The notes: a model not told the origin generated them from the sequence alone. Counted from the first letter of the stretch, positions 14,690-22,597 are shown. The stretch: 42,967 nt of DNA from Ilumatobacteraceae bacterium (GCA_024644465.1 JAHEKY010000011.1:5105-48071); one strand, 5' to 3'. Numbers and translations: made by a program.

Positions 14690-15472
14690 TCACTGCATCG
14701 GGAGTTCGAAGGCGGCGATCTCGCGGAGCGCGGCGCAGAACGCTTCGACGGCGCCGTCGAACAACTCCCTGCCGCGCTCTGCCGTGGCGGTCGTCGGATC
14801 GCCGATGTGGCCGCCGGGCCCGAAATCGTTCGACAACCAGCCGAACGCGACGCTGCCTCCGAATCGCACGTGTTCGTTCGACGCGAGCGACGCCGGGACG
14901 TTGCGCGTCGCGCTCGCCATGTCGACGAGTTCAGGTGCGAGATGCAGCAGCAGCGACGTCTCGTCCGTGCCGGCGTGAATGCCCATCCCGAGTTCGTCGG
15001 CGGTCGACTCGCCACCTTGGTCCGGTGGCACGCTCGGGTGGGCCAGGAACGTCATCAGGCCGTGGGCGAGCCGCAGCTCGCGGTTGGCGGCGCCAACGAG
15101 CGCCGAGTTGCCGCCATGACCGTTCATGAACACGAGCTTGCGCGACCGGGTCCGTGCGACGCACCGGCCGATGTCGTCGAGCACGGCGAGCAGAGTCGTC
15201 GCCGACAGCCAGATCGTTCCCGCCGACCAGGCGTGCTCGTTGGACTTGGTATACGCGAGCGACGGCAACAGCCAGACGTCGAGTTCCTCGCCGACGCGAT
15301 CGACCGCGCCCTGCGCCACGCGTTCGGCGATCAACAGATCGGTGTTGAACGGCAGGTGCGGCCCATGCTGCTCGATCGCGCCGAGCGGTTGGACGAAGAT
15401 GCTGCTGTCGGTGATCAGGCGGTCGATGTCGGGGGCGCGGAGTTCGGCGAGAAGTCGGGAGTCGGATGCCAC
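14690..15472 (-). CDS. creatininase-family amidohydrolase (MftE/ArfB-like fold)
   Basis: A 260-residue member of the creatininase superfamily, whose enzymes hydrolyse cyclic amides, formamides or peptide tails with a dinuclear metal site. It has E34, H36 and D45 in GAIEQHGPHLPFNTD, the same numbering as creatininase. H119 is in NGHGGN and E171 in IHAGTDETSLLL. Genuine creatininase has NGHYEN (Glu122), so creatinine is not assured here. MftE-, ArfB- or general amidase-like roles are equally possible. The start is GTG with TAACGT 6 nt upstream. The gene is convergent with the N-heterocycle transporter operon, so a downstream hydrolytic step in the same pathway is plausible but unproven. Confidence 0.87.
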   Translation of the reverse strand: MASDSRLLAELRAPDIDRLITDSSIFVQPLGAIEQHGPHLPFNTDLLIAERVAQGAVDRVGEELDVWLLPSLAYTKSNEHAWSAGTIWLSATTLLAVLDDIGRCVARTRSRKLVFMNGHGGNSALVGAANRELRLAHGLMTFLAHPSVPPDQGGESTADELGMGIHAGTDETSLLLHLAPELVDMASATRNVPASLASNEHVRFGGSVAFGWLSNDFGPGGHIGDPTTATAERGRELFDGAVEAFCAALREIAAFELPMQ

Positions 15473-15478
15473 GGCGCA

Positions 15479-15484
15479 ACGTTA
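15479..15484 (-). promoter_or_regulatory. -10 box, leaderless promoter of creatininase-family gene
   Basis: TAACGT lies 6 nt before the GTG at 15472 and supports this start. Confidence 0.5.
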
Positions 15485-15506
15485 CGTCGTCGCTGCGATC
15501 GTGGGG

Positions 15507-15512
15507 CAGACT
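15507..15512 (+). promoter_or_regulatory. weak -10 box before FAD oxidoreductase
   Basis: CAGACT lies 7 nt before the ATG at 15520, within GGCAGACTGA, the same string as before the glycerophosphodiesterase. Confidence 0.35.
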
Positions 15513-15519
15513 GACCCCG

Positions 15520-17067
15520 ATGGCGAGCGCGCATGGCGACGACTACGACGCGATCGTGGTGGGCGCCGGTCACAACGGGCTCGTCACCGCGGCCTATCTC
15601 GCACGCGCCGGGATGCGCACGTTCCTGCTCGAGGCGCGCTCGATCGTCGGGGGCACCGCAGCGAGTGAGCCGTTCGCCGGCGCGACGGTCAACATCTGCA
15701 ACTGCGACCACCTGACGTTCCGGACGACACCGGTGTCCGAAGAGCTCGCGCTCGCCGACCACGGCCTCGTCTATCTCGACGTCGACCCGGCGCAGCACAA
15801 CATGGCGTGGGACGGGACAGCGCGGACCGCGGCATGGACGATTCATCACGACGTGGACGCGACGCTCGGGTCGCTTCGGCGGCACGTTCCCACGGCCGTC
15901 GACGGGTACCGCCGCTACATCCGGGCGGCCCGGCCCGCGGTCGAGATGGTCCTGGCCGCGGCGGCCGAGCCCCCGACGCTGCGTGGTCTGACGCGACTGG
16001 CCCTGCAACGGCGTTTCGCCGGCTCGCCGACGCTGCTGCGGTGGTCGCGCCGGAGCGCGGCCGACGTGCTCCGTTCGTTCTTCACGGACGAGGAGGTGAT
16101 GGGCCCGGCTGCCGTGACCGGACCGATGGTCTGGGGGATGTCGCCGGAGGCGCCGGGAACCGGGCTCGGCGCGCTGACCCACGCGATCCGTCACGTCGGC
16201 ACGGTCGGACGGCCGGCCGGCGGGAGCGGGCGGTTGCCCGACGCGCTGCTCGCTGCATTCGTCGCGGCCGGCGGGATGCTGGCGACCGACAGCGAAGTCG
16301 ACAGTGTGCTCTGCGAAGGCGGCGCGACGCGCGGGGTGCGCCTCGCCGACGGCACCGAGCACCTCGCGCCCGTCGTCGTGTCGGCGTGCAACCCGCACGA
16401 CACGTTCCTCCGTTGGTTGCGCGACCCGCCGGCCGCGGCCGGCGACATGATCCGGCGGTGGCGGGCGATACCCCACGCGGCGGGATACGAGTCGAAGATC
16501 GACGCGGTGCTCGCAACAGCACCGCGACTGCGCGGCGACGATCGCCCGCTCGGGCCGACGACCGTGATCGCTCCCCCGCTCGCCGACATCGATCGTGGCG
16601 CGGCGCTGATGCGTCGCGGCGAGATCCTCGACCGCCCGGGGATGCTCGTCAACGTCCCCAGCCTGCTCGACCCGGCGATGGCACCGGCCGGGCGGCACGT
16701 ATTCAGCCTCGAAGCGTTGTTCACGCCGTACGCGTTCCGTGGTGGATGGGCCGATCGCACGGAGCCGCAACGGTGGCTCGAGGCGTTCGCCACACTGTGC
16801 GAACCGGGTTTCCTCGACTCGATCGTCGAGTGGCGGGCGATGACCCCCGACGTGTACGAGCGCGAGTTCCACCTGCCGGAGGGCCACGCGACGAGCTTCG
16901 CCGGCGGGCCGCTCGCCGCGTTCCGGAACCCGAACCCGGAGCTGACCGCCTACGAGACCGCCGTCCAGGGCCTCTACATCACCGGCGCCGCGACGTTCCC
17001 GGGCGCGGGCGTGTGGGGAGCCAGCGGCCGCAACTGCGCGACCGTCGTCCTCGCCCGCCACGGTTGA
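15520..17067 (+). CDS. phytoene desaturase-like FAD-dependent oxidoreductase
   Basis: A 515-residue flavoprotein with an N-terminal Rossmann motif DAIVVGAGHNGLVTAAYLARAGMRTFLLEARSIVGGTA (GxGxxG, then Glu at the ADP ribose). It also has the C-terminal GLYITGAATFPGAGVWGASGRNCA block typical of CrtI-like / Pyr_redox NAD(P)-FAD proteins (the PYROXD2-like group). It probably oxidises or isomerises a hydrophobic substrate. No carotenoid genes are nearby, so the substrate is unknown. The start at 15520 is chosen for its Rossmann spacing and the CAGACT box; an upstream in-frame ATG at 15466 would run into the divergent gene. A near-perfect palindrome starts 2 nt after the stop. Confidence 0.88.
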   Translation: MASAHGDDYDAIVVGAGHNGLVTAAYLARAGMRTFLLEARSIVGGTAASEPFAGATVNICNCDHLTFRTTPVSEELALADHGLVYLDVDPAQHNMAWDGTARTAAWTIHHDVDATLGSLRRHVPTAVDGYRRYIRAARPAVEMVLAAAAEPPTLRGLTRLALQRRFAGSPTLLRWSRRSAADVLRSFFTDEEVMGPAAVTGPMVWGMSPEAPGTGLGALTHAIRHVGTVGRPAGGSGRLPDALLAAFVAAGGMLATDSEVDSVLCEGGATRGVRLADGTEHLAPVVVSACNPHDTFLRWLRDPPAAAGDMIRRWRAIPHAAGYESKIDAVLATAPRLRGDDRPLGPTTVIAPPLADIDRGAALMRRGEILDRPGMLVNVPSLLDPAMAPAGRHVFSLEALFTPYAFRGGWADRTEPQRWLEAFATLCEPGFLDSIVEWRAMTPDVYEREFHLPEGHATSFAGGPLAAFRNPNPELTAYETAVQGLYITGAATFPGAGVWGASGRNCATVVLARHG

Positions 17068-17069
17068 GC

Positions 17070-17100
17070 GTTAGATCTGGTGCCTGGCACCAGATGTAAC
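17070..17100 (+). terminator. 15-bp near-perfect palindrome after the FAD oxidoreductase stop
   Basis: Left arm gttagatctggtgcc (17070-17084), centre base 17085, right arm ggcaccagatgtaac (17086-17100), with one mismatch. It begins 2 nt after the stop, like the palindrome at 4603. No T-run follows. Confidence 0.6.
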
Positions 17101-17138
17101 GGAGGTAACGCCGACCGGTGGAATATGGGGAACGGGTG

Positions 17139-17144
17139 TACGGT
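17139..17144 (+). promoter_or_regulatory. -10 box before the site-2 protease gene
   Basis: TACGGT lies 10 nt before the ATG at 17155. The mRNA would be leaderless or have only a few leader bases. Confidence 0.4.
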
Positions 17145-17154
17145 TGAACCAACC

Positions 17155-18222
17155 ATGACCACCGGATCACTCAATCTGGGCCGGTACCTCGGAATTCCCG
17201 TCCGGGCCCACTGGAGCATGGCGCTGATCGCCCTGCTGTTCGGCAGCAGCTTCGCCGTCGACCTCGGCGTGATCCCCGGGCTCGTCGTGACGTTCGCCAT
17301 CTTCGTCTCGATCCTGCTGCACGAGTTCGGCCACGCACTGGTCGCTCGTCACTACGGCGTCAACACCGAGTCGATCGAACTCTGGGCGCTCGGCGGTGTC
17401 GCCCGTCTCGACCGCGAGTCGCCCTCGCCGAGGGCCGACGGCCTGATCGCCGCGGCCGGGCCCCTCACCAGCCTCGTGCTCGGTCTCACAACCTTCGGAT
17501 TGGCGCTCGCATTCAACTCGAACGCGCTCGCCTGGATTGGTGTCCTCAACCTCTTCCTCGCCGCGTTCAACATGCTGCCCGGCGCACCGCTCGACGGCGG
17601 GCGCGTCCTACGCGCGTTCCGATGGGCGCGCACGGGCAACAGGTACCGGGCGATGCGCGACGCCGGGAACGCCGGGCGCGTGCTCGGTTGGTCGATGGCC
17701 GGTCTCGGTCTCGTGCTGATGTTCAACGGGATGCCCGGCATCTTCGTGCTCGTCACTGGCGTGTTCATCGCGATGAACGCCCGCGCCGAGATCATGGCGT
17801 CCTACATGGGCGAGCAGCTCGACGGTGTCAAGGTCCGCGACCTCACCTGGTTCGGCATCGCCCAAGCCGGCACCGACATGGACGCCGACTCGATGATCTA
17901 CCAGCGGCAGCGGCTCGGCGATGCCGGCGCGGTCGCGGTGCTCGGCGATGACGGCGAGCTCGACGGACTCGTGCTCGAGGATCAGCTGTGGGCGATCCCG
18001 ACCGAACGGCGGGCGATGGTCATGCTGACGCAGTTGATGACCCCGTTCTCGACGCTCGCCAAGGCGTCGCCCGACGAGGATCTCGCTTCGGTGCTGCCGC
18101 GGCTCAACCCCTTGCGGCCCGTCGTCACGGTGTGGAGCGGCGGAGAGTTGCTCGGCATCGTCCCGCCGAAGCGCCTCAAGGACCGCCTCACCGCGGCCCA
18201 CCACCAGGCTTTTCCCCGCTGA
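17155..18222 (+). CDS. M50 site-2 protease, Rip3-like, with C-terminal CBS-like region
   Basis: A 355-residue polytopic zinc protease. It has the active-site HEFGH (HExxH, about residue 60) in helix 2 and the second zinc motif NMLPGAPLDGGRVLRAFRW (LDG) about 85 residues later. The GGVARLDRESPSPRAD segment between them is typical of Rip3/SpoIVFB-type intramembrane proteases. After four to five TM helices, a cytoplasmic half of about 130 residues (VKVRDLTW..., LMTPFSTLAKASPDEDLASVLPRL..., LLGIVPPKRLKDRL) looks like a CBS pair. It likely cleaves a membrane-bound regulator such as an anti-sigma factor, but no partner is in the window. The start at 17155 rather than 17080 is supported by the RYLGIPVRAHWS N-terminus and a -10 box. 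Confidence 0.9.
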   Translation: MTTGSLNLGRYLGIPVRAHWSMALIALLFGSSFAVDLGVIPGLVVTFAIFVSILLHEFGHALVARHYGVNTESIELWALGGVARLDRESPSPRADGLIAAAGPLTSLVLGLTTFGLALAFNSNALAWIGVLNLFLAAFNMLPGAPLDGGRVLRAFRWARTGNRYRAMRDAGNAGRVLGWSMAGLGLVLMFNGMPGIFVLVTGVFIAMNARAEIMASYMGEQLDGVKVRDLTWFGIAQAGTDMDADSMIYQRQRLGDAGAVAVLGDDGELDGLVLEDQLWAIPTERRAMVMLTQLMTPFSTLAKASPDEDLASVLPRLNPLRPVVTVWSGGELLGIVPPKRLKDRLTAAHHQAFPR

Positions 18223-18245
18223 GCGCGGGAGTCAGACGAGCCCCC

Positions 18246-18743
18246 TCAGGCGTCCTTGACCGCCCATGCCCGTTTGGCGACCGGTTCCTTGTCGCTCCAC
18301 GGGAAGTTGATCCACTGGTCGGTGCGCTTCCACACGTAATCGCACTTCACGACGCTGTGTGGCTTTTCGTAGATCACCGCCGTGCGGACCTCACCGACCT
18401 TGCCCTCGCAGAAGTCCTCGACCGACTTCAGCGTGTGGCCGGTGTCGGCGACGTCGTCGACGATCAGGATCTTGCCGTGTGACAGATCGACGAAGTCGGG
18501 TGCCGGCGGGAGGATCCGGGGTACTTCGAGGCGCTCGTCGACGCCGGTGTAGAACTCGACGTTCATCGTGTAGACGTTCTTGATCGACAGGGCGTAGCCC
18601 ATCGCGCCGCCCGGCAGCAGCCCGCCGCGGGCGATCGCGAGGATCATGTCCGGCTCGTACCCGTCGTCGGCGACCATCTGCGCCAAGTCTCTGGTGGCCT
18701 CACCCACCATGTCCCACGTCATGATCTCGCGCACCTCAGCCAT
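18246..18743 (-). CDS. purine-type phosphoribosyltransferase
   Basis: A 165-residue type I PRTase with the PRPP-binding motif ILIVDDVADTGHTLK (about residues 79-93) and an N-terminal MILAIARGGLLPGGAMGYAL loop. It most resembles Gpt/HGPRT-like enzymes that convert hypoxanthine, xanthine or guanine plus PRPP to the nucleotide. The C-terminal YVWKRTDQWINFPWSDKEP fits hypoxanthine/xanthine PRTases. The xanthine-dehydrogenase-type operon immediately upstream supports a purine role. The start at 18743 is chosen because the domain begins just after it, TAGGTT lies 8 nt upstream, and the longer frame from 18845 would read through the hairpin repeats. Confidence 0.88.
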   Translation of the reverse strand: MAEVREIMTWDMVGEATRDLAQMVADDGYEPDMILAIARGGLLPGGAMGYALSIKNVYTMNVEFYTGVDERLEVPRILPPAPDFVDLSHGKILIVDDVADTGHTLKSVEDFCEGKVGEVRTAVIYEKPHSVVKCDYVWKRTDQWINFPWSDKEPVAKRAWAVKDA

Positions 18744-18751
18744 GACGTCGG

Positions 18752-18757
18752 AACCTA
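18752..18757 (-). promoter_or_regulatory. -10 box, leaderless promoter of phosphoribosyltransferase
   Basis: TAGGTT lies 8 nt before the ATG at 18743. It suggests transcription separate from the upstream molybdenum hydroxylase operon. Confidence 0.5.
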
Positions 18758-18784
18758 CACCGGCAATCGCACTCCCCCCGCCAT

Positions 18785-18895
18785 CTTCCGGTGAGAGGTG
18801 AGAGGACCTGTCGCACCGAACTCTCACCGGAACGAATCGCCTCAACCCTCCGGTGAGATCTGGGCGGACCCCCGCCTCTCACCTCTCACCGGAAG
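18785..18895. repeat. duplicated hairpin with outer 21-bp perfect inverted repeat
   Basis: The core TCCGGTGAGA occurs at 18787 and 18849 on the plus strand and inverted at 18822 and 18884. This makes two hairpins in tandem with a 62-bp period and identical 25-nt loops. The outermost arms (18785-18805 and 18875-18895) are exact reverse complements over 21 bp. It occupies the gap between the molybdenum hydroxylase and phosphoribosyltransferase genes. Confidence 0.85.
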
Positions 18896-18899
18896 GGTT

Positions 18900-18924
18900 G
18901 GGGTGGGGTGGGGTGGGGTGGGGT
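18900..18924 (+). repeat. (GGGGT)5 tract, G-quadruplex candidate
   Basis: Five exact GGGGT units, preceded by GGGTT. The final T at 18924 is the last base of the minus-strand stop codon of the molybdenum hydroxylase gene, so that mRNA would carry ACCCC repeats immediately after its stop. G-runs of four with 1-nt loops are expected to fold as a quadruplex on the plus strand. Confidence 0.85.
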
Positions 18925-21236
18925 CAGAGGCAGATGTCGCCGGGGCGGACCGGCACTCGGTCGAGCGGGCGGTCGATGCCGGCCTGCTGCAGCGCGTCGC
19001 GGATGGCGGCGACGACCGCGGGGGTCGACGAGATGCACGGCGGCTCGCCCACGCCCTTCGCGCCGAGCGGGGCGTACGGGTCAGGCTGTTCGATCAGCGT
19101 CGCGACGACCGGCGGCATGTCGAGGAACGTCGGCAGCAGGTAGTCGGTGAAGTTGCCGTTGCGGATCACGCCGTCGATCTGAATGATCTCCTCCATCACC
19201 GCGAGGCCGAGGCCCTGGGCGATGCCCCCTTCGATCTGGCCGATCACCGACAGCGGGTTCAACGCCCTCCCGACGTCCTGCGCCGTCGCGATCTGGACGA
19301 CCTTGACGAGGCCCAGTTCGGGATCGACGTCGACGACGGCGCGGTGGGCGACGAACGCGAACGCAGTGTGCGGGCTGCCCTGGCCGTTCTCGTCGAGCTC
19401 GGTTGTCGGTGCGTGGTGGTACTCGGCGGTCTCGTCGAAGGTGGCTCCGGCGCACGCCTCGGCGACGTCGCCGCGCCACCCGCTGACACTGTCGACGATG
19501 TCGGTGCCGTCGATCGTCAGGGCGGCCGGATCGAAGCCGTTCTCCTCGGCGACGTGGTCGAAGATCTTCGACCGGACAGCGAGACACGCTGCGTTGACCG
19601 CGCCACCGCTCATCCAGGTCTGCCTCGACGCCGAAGTGGAGCCGGACGAACCGATCTGGGTGTCGATCCGGTCGAGGCGCACGTCGTCGACGCCGAGCAC
19701 CGTGCGGGCGATCTGCGGGGCGAGTGTGACGAACCCCTGGCCGACCTCGGCCGTCGCGAACTTGAGCGTCACGACGCCGTCCGTGAAGCGGCAGCGGGCA
19801 GTCGAATAGTCGTCGAACGCCTCGGAGTACATCAGGTTCTTGATCGACACGCCCCAGCCGATGCCCCGCACGATGTCGCCGGCGTCGGCGGTCCGCCCGG
19901 CACCACCCGGCAGCTTCATCACGTCGGCGGACCCGTCGGGCATCGGTGCGCCGCCGACGGGCTCGTCCGGCAGCGGCAGCGCCGCCGTCTCGCGGATGCA
20001 TTCCTCGACCGGCGCAACGTTGAGCACCGGTTGCCCGGTGATCAACGTGTCGCCGGTACGCATCGCGTTCAGGACCCGGATGTCGACCGGATCGATGCCA
20101 CATGCGGCGGCGAGCTTGTCCATCTGCGACTCGTAGGCGAAGCACGCCTGCACGGCACCGAAGCCGCGCATCGCCCCGCACGGCAGGTGGTTGGTCCGCA
20201 CCGCCCAGCCGTCGACGACCGCGTTCGGGCAGCGGTACGGGCCCTGGGCGAGCGTGATCGCGTTGACGAGCACGGCCGACGACGTCGACGCGTACGCCCC
20301 GCCGTCGAGCACCGTCTTCGACTCGATCTTGACGATCTCGCCATCGCTCGTGGCGTGATGGCGCATCCAGATCGTCGCCGGATGACGGTGAACGTGGCCG
20401 ATGAAGCTCTCCGCCCGGTTGTACGCCATCCGTACCGGCCGACCCAGCCGCAACGCGAGCAGGCAGGTGTGCACCTGGAGGCTGATGTCCTCGCGGGCGC
20501 CGAAGGCCCCCCCGACACCGCCGAGCACGAGGCGGACGGCGTCCTCCGGCAGCCCGAGGCAGGCGGCGATCTGCGTGCGGTCCTCGTGGAGCCACTGTGT
20601 CGCGATGTGCAACTCGACGCCCTTCGCTCCCGGGTCGGGGATCGCCAGCGCCGCTTCGAGGCCGAGGAACGCCTGGTCCTGCATGCCGATCTCGTACGTC
20701 CCCTCGACGACGACGGCACCGGTGACGTCGGGGTCACCGTGGATGATCCGTTGGTGACGGATCACGTTGCCGTCCGGATGGATCGGTGGGTGGTCGCCGG
20801 CGATCGCCGCCTCCGCGTCGAGCAGTGGGTCGAGCACCTCGTACTCGACGGCGAGCGCCGCCAGCGCACGCCGGCAGGTCTCGGGGTGGTCGGCGGCGAC
20901 GGCGGCGACCGGTTCGCCGACGTACCGGACGACGTCGCTCGCGAACACGGGCTGGTCCTGGCTGATCAGGCCGTAGTTCATCTGCCCGGGTACGTCGTCG
21001 GCCGTGATCACCGCATGGACGCCGTCGATCTGCCAGGCCCCGGCAGGGTCGATCGCGACGATCCGAGCGTGCGGGTGCGGCGATCGCAGCGTCGCGCCCC
21101 ACAGGCAGCCGTCGGCGGAGATGTCCGACGAGAACTCGAACGTGCCCTGCACCTTCTCGATGCCGTCCGGCCGGGGCGGCGACGTGCCGAGCGCGCCGTG
21201 CCGGGCGATGTCGGCCGGTCGCTCGATGATGCTCAT
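18924..21236 (-). CDS. xanthine dehydrogenase-family molybdopterin-binding subunit (PucD/XdhA-like)
   Basis: A 770-residue molybdenum hydroxylase large subunit. The N-terminal Ald_Xan_dh_C half has GATLRSPHPHARI. Molybdopterin-domain motifs include DQAFLGLEAALAIP (Glu near 198), GGVGGAFGARED, LPCGAMRGFGAVQACFAYES, AEVGQGF, and the catalytic GAKGVGEPP with Glu731. The VAYRCSFR loop of CO dehydrogenases is absent, so this is a purine- or heterocycle-type hydroxylase. It assembles with the two small-subunit genes upstream. Its ATG overlaps the preceding stop (ATGA), which indicates translational coupling. The GGGGT tract begins at its stop. No XdhC maturation gene is in the window. Confidence 0.92.
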   Translation of the reverse strand: MSIIERPADIARHGALGTSPPRPDGIEKVQGTFEFSSDISADGCLWGATLRSPHPHARIVAIDPAGAWQIDGVHAVITADDVPGQMNYGLISQDQPVFASDVVRYVGEPVAAVAADHPETCRRALAALAVEYEVLDPLLDAEAAIAGDHPPIHPDGNVIRHQRIIHGDPDVTGAVVVEGTYEIGMQDQAFLGLEAALAIPDPGAKGVELHIATQWLHEDRTQIAACLGLPEDAVRLVLGGVGGAFGAREDISLQVHTCLLALRLGRPVRMAYNRAESFIGHVHRHPATIWMRHHATSDGEIVKIESKTVLDGGAYASTSSAVLVNAITLAQGPYRCPNAVVDGWAVRTNHLPCGAMRGFGAVQACFAYESQMDKLAAACGIDPVDIRVLNAMRTGDTLITGQPVLNVAPVEECIRETAALPLPDEPVGGAPMPDGSADVMKLPGGAGRTADAGDIVRGIGWGVSIKNLMYSEAFDDYSTARCRFTDGVVTLKFATAEVGQGFVTLAPQIARTVLGVDDVRLDRIDTQIGSSGSTSASRQTWMSGGAVNAACLAVRSKIFDHVAEENGFDPAALTIDGTDIVDSVSGWRGDVAEACAGATFDETAEYHHAPTTELDENGQGSPHTAFAFVAHRAVVDVDPELGLVKVVQIATAQDVGRALNPLSVIGQIEGGIAQGLGLAVMEEIIQIDGVIRNGNFTDYLLPTFLDMPPVVATLIEQPDPYAPLGAKGVGEPPCISSTPAVVAAIRDALQQAGIDRPLDRVPVRPGDICL

Positions 21237-21721
21237 GACGACAGCTCCACGCGGGCGACGGCCACCCGCTGCACTGCGTCGATGATCCGTCCGTAGCCGG
21301 TGCAGCGACAGACGTTGCCGGCCAGTTCCTCACGGATCTCGGTGTCGGACGGCACCGGTGTCCGGTCGAGGAGGTCGTGCACTGCCATGATCAGCCCGGG
21401 CGTGCAGAACCCGCACTGCACGGCGCCGGCATCGACGAACGCTTGTTGGACGTCGCTCGGTGCGTCCGGCGGCGCGATGCCCTCGACGGTCACGATCTGC
21501 TGCCCGACCGCGCTCGCCGCCATCACGAGGCAGCTGCACACGAGGTCGCCGTCGACGACGACGCTGCACGAGCCACACTCCCCCTGCTCGCACGCGCCCT
21601 TCGCGCCGACGAGACCGAGCCGGTCGCGCAGCACGTCGAGCAGGCTCTCGCCGAGCCAGGAATCGGTGACGTCGCGCCGCTCACCGTTGACGTGCAACGA
21701 GAAGATCTCCATCTCGCTCAT
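21233..21721 (-). CDS. xanthine dehydrogenase-type [2Fe-2S] subunit
   Basis: A 162-residue iron-sulfur subunit. The plant-ferredoxin cluster is GACEQGECGSCSVVVDG with the fourth Cys in LVCSCLV, and the C-terminal helical-domain cluster is CGFCTPG with NVCRCTGYGRI. These carry electrons from the Mo centre to FAD. The length is normal. The start at 21721 is set by the ATGA overlap with the upstream FAD subunit, and the longer frame to 21901 has no domain content. The gene overlaps the molybdopterin subunit by ATGA at its end. Confidence 0.94.
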   Translation of the reverse strand: MSEMEIFSLHVNGERRDVTDSWLGESLLDVLRDRLGLVGAKGACEQGECGSCSVVVDGDLVCSCLVMAASAVGQQIVTVEGIAPPDAPSDVQQAFVDAGAVQCGFCTPGLIMAVHDLLDRTPVPSDTEIREELAGNVCRCTGYGRIIDAVQRVAVARVELSS

Positions 21722-22590
21722 CTCGTCGCGCCCGCAGGGTCGACCGTGAGCGCCCGCTGCGCGAGCCGGCGGGCGAGGACGCCGACGGCATGACGCCGGT
21801 ACTCCGCCGACGACCGGTGGTCGGTGATCGGACGGCTCGCGGCCGACACCAGCGTGGCGAAGCGGGCGAGATCCGGGGCGGCGACGGCCATCGACGCCCA
21901 ATCGATGCGTTCGGAGAGGTCAGCCTCGGCCTCCGGGCAACGCAGGATCGTCGGACCGACCGAACCGAGCGCGACCCGCACGGTGCGGGCCGCCCGATCC
22001 AGGACGACGCACGCGCTGGCGATCGCGATCACCATCGCGTTGCGGACGCCGACCTTCGCGTAACCCTGCCACCCGTCGACGACCGGCAGCGTCACCTCGG
22101 TGATCAGCTCTCCCGGTTCGATCGCGGTCCGCTTGACGCCGACCATGAAGTCGAGCACCGGCAGCGATCGTGTGCCGCGCACTGATGCGAGCGTGACGGT
22201 CGCGTCGAGCGCGGCGAGCACCGGGAGGCCGTCGCCGGCCGGTGAGCAGGTGCCGAGGTTGCCGCCGAGCGTGCCGGCATTGCGGATCTGCGGCGAACCG
22301 ACCGTGCGCGATGCCTCGGCGAGCGCCGGGATCAGCGCCGCGACCGACGGATCCATCAACTCGGTGTAGGTGACACACGCACCGATCGTGACGGTGCCCG
22401 AGGCGGGGTCGTGTCGCCACGACCGCAGGTCGGGGATCCGGTTGACGGCCAGCACCGGGCCGGCCGGCCGGCGGTGGCCGTCGTTGATCTCGACCATGGC
22501 ATCGGTGCCGCCGGCGAGCAGGGTGGCCTCGCCGTGTTCGGCGAGCATGGATGTCGCCGCCTCGATCGTGGTCGGGATCAGTACGGGCAT
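21718..22590 (-). CDS. xanthine dehydrogenase-type FAD-binding subunit (CoxM/PucC-like)
   Basis: A 290-residue FAD subunit of the three-part molybdenum hydroxylase. FAD-pyrophosphate motifs are TLLAGGTDAMVEI (about 28-40) and IRNAGTLGGNLGTCSPAGDGLPVLAALDA (about 101-129), followed by the CO_deh_flav_C domain. It is the first gene of the operon FAD - FeS - Mo, with ATGA overlaps at both junctions. TACAGT lies 7 nt before its ATG. The subunit order and sizes match the B. subtilis Puc type rather than fused eukaryotic XDH. Confidence 0.92.
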   Translation of the reverse strand: MPVLIPTTIEAATSMLAEHGEATLLAGGTDAMVEINDGHRRPAGPVLAVNRIPDLRSWRHDPASGTVTIGACVTYTELMDPSVAALIPALAEASRTVGSPQIRNAGTLGGNLGTCSPAGDGLPVLAALDATVTLASVRGTRSLPVLDFMVGVKRTAIEPGELITEVTLPVVDGWQGYAKVGVRNAMVIAIASACVVLDRAARTVRVALGSVGPTILRCPEAEADLSERIDWASMAVAAPDLARFATLVSAASRPITDHRSSAEYRRHAVGVLARRLAQRALTVDPAGATR

Positions 22591-22597
22591 GGTGCTG

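Noticed and set aside
14690-15472. True creatininase (creatinine to creatine)
   Set aside because: The NGHYEN motif with Glu122 is replaced by NGHGGN, so only the family and not the substrate can be stated.
18744-18845. N-terminal extension of the phosphoribosyltransferase to 18845
   Set aside because: The extension translates part of the hairpin repeat, and a good -10 box sits before the internal ATG at 18743.
18924-21236. CO dehydrogenase large subunit (CoxL)
   Set aside because: The VAYRCSFR-type active-site loop is absent. The loop here reads CGAMRGFGAVQ, as in purine or heterocycle hydroxylases.
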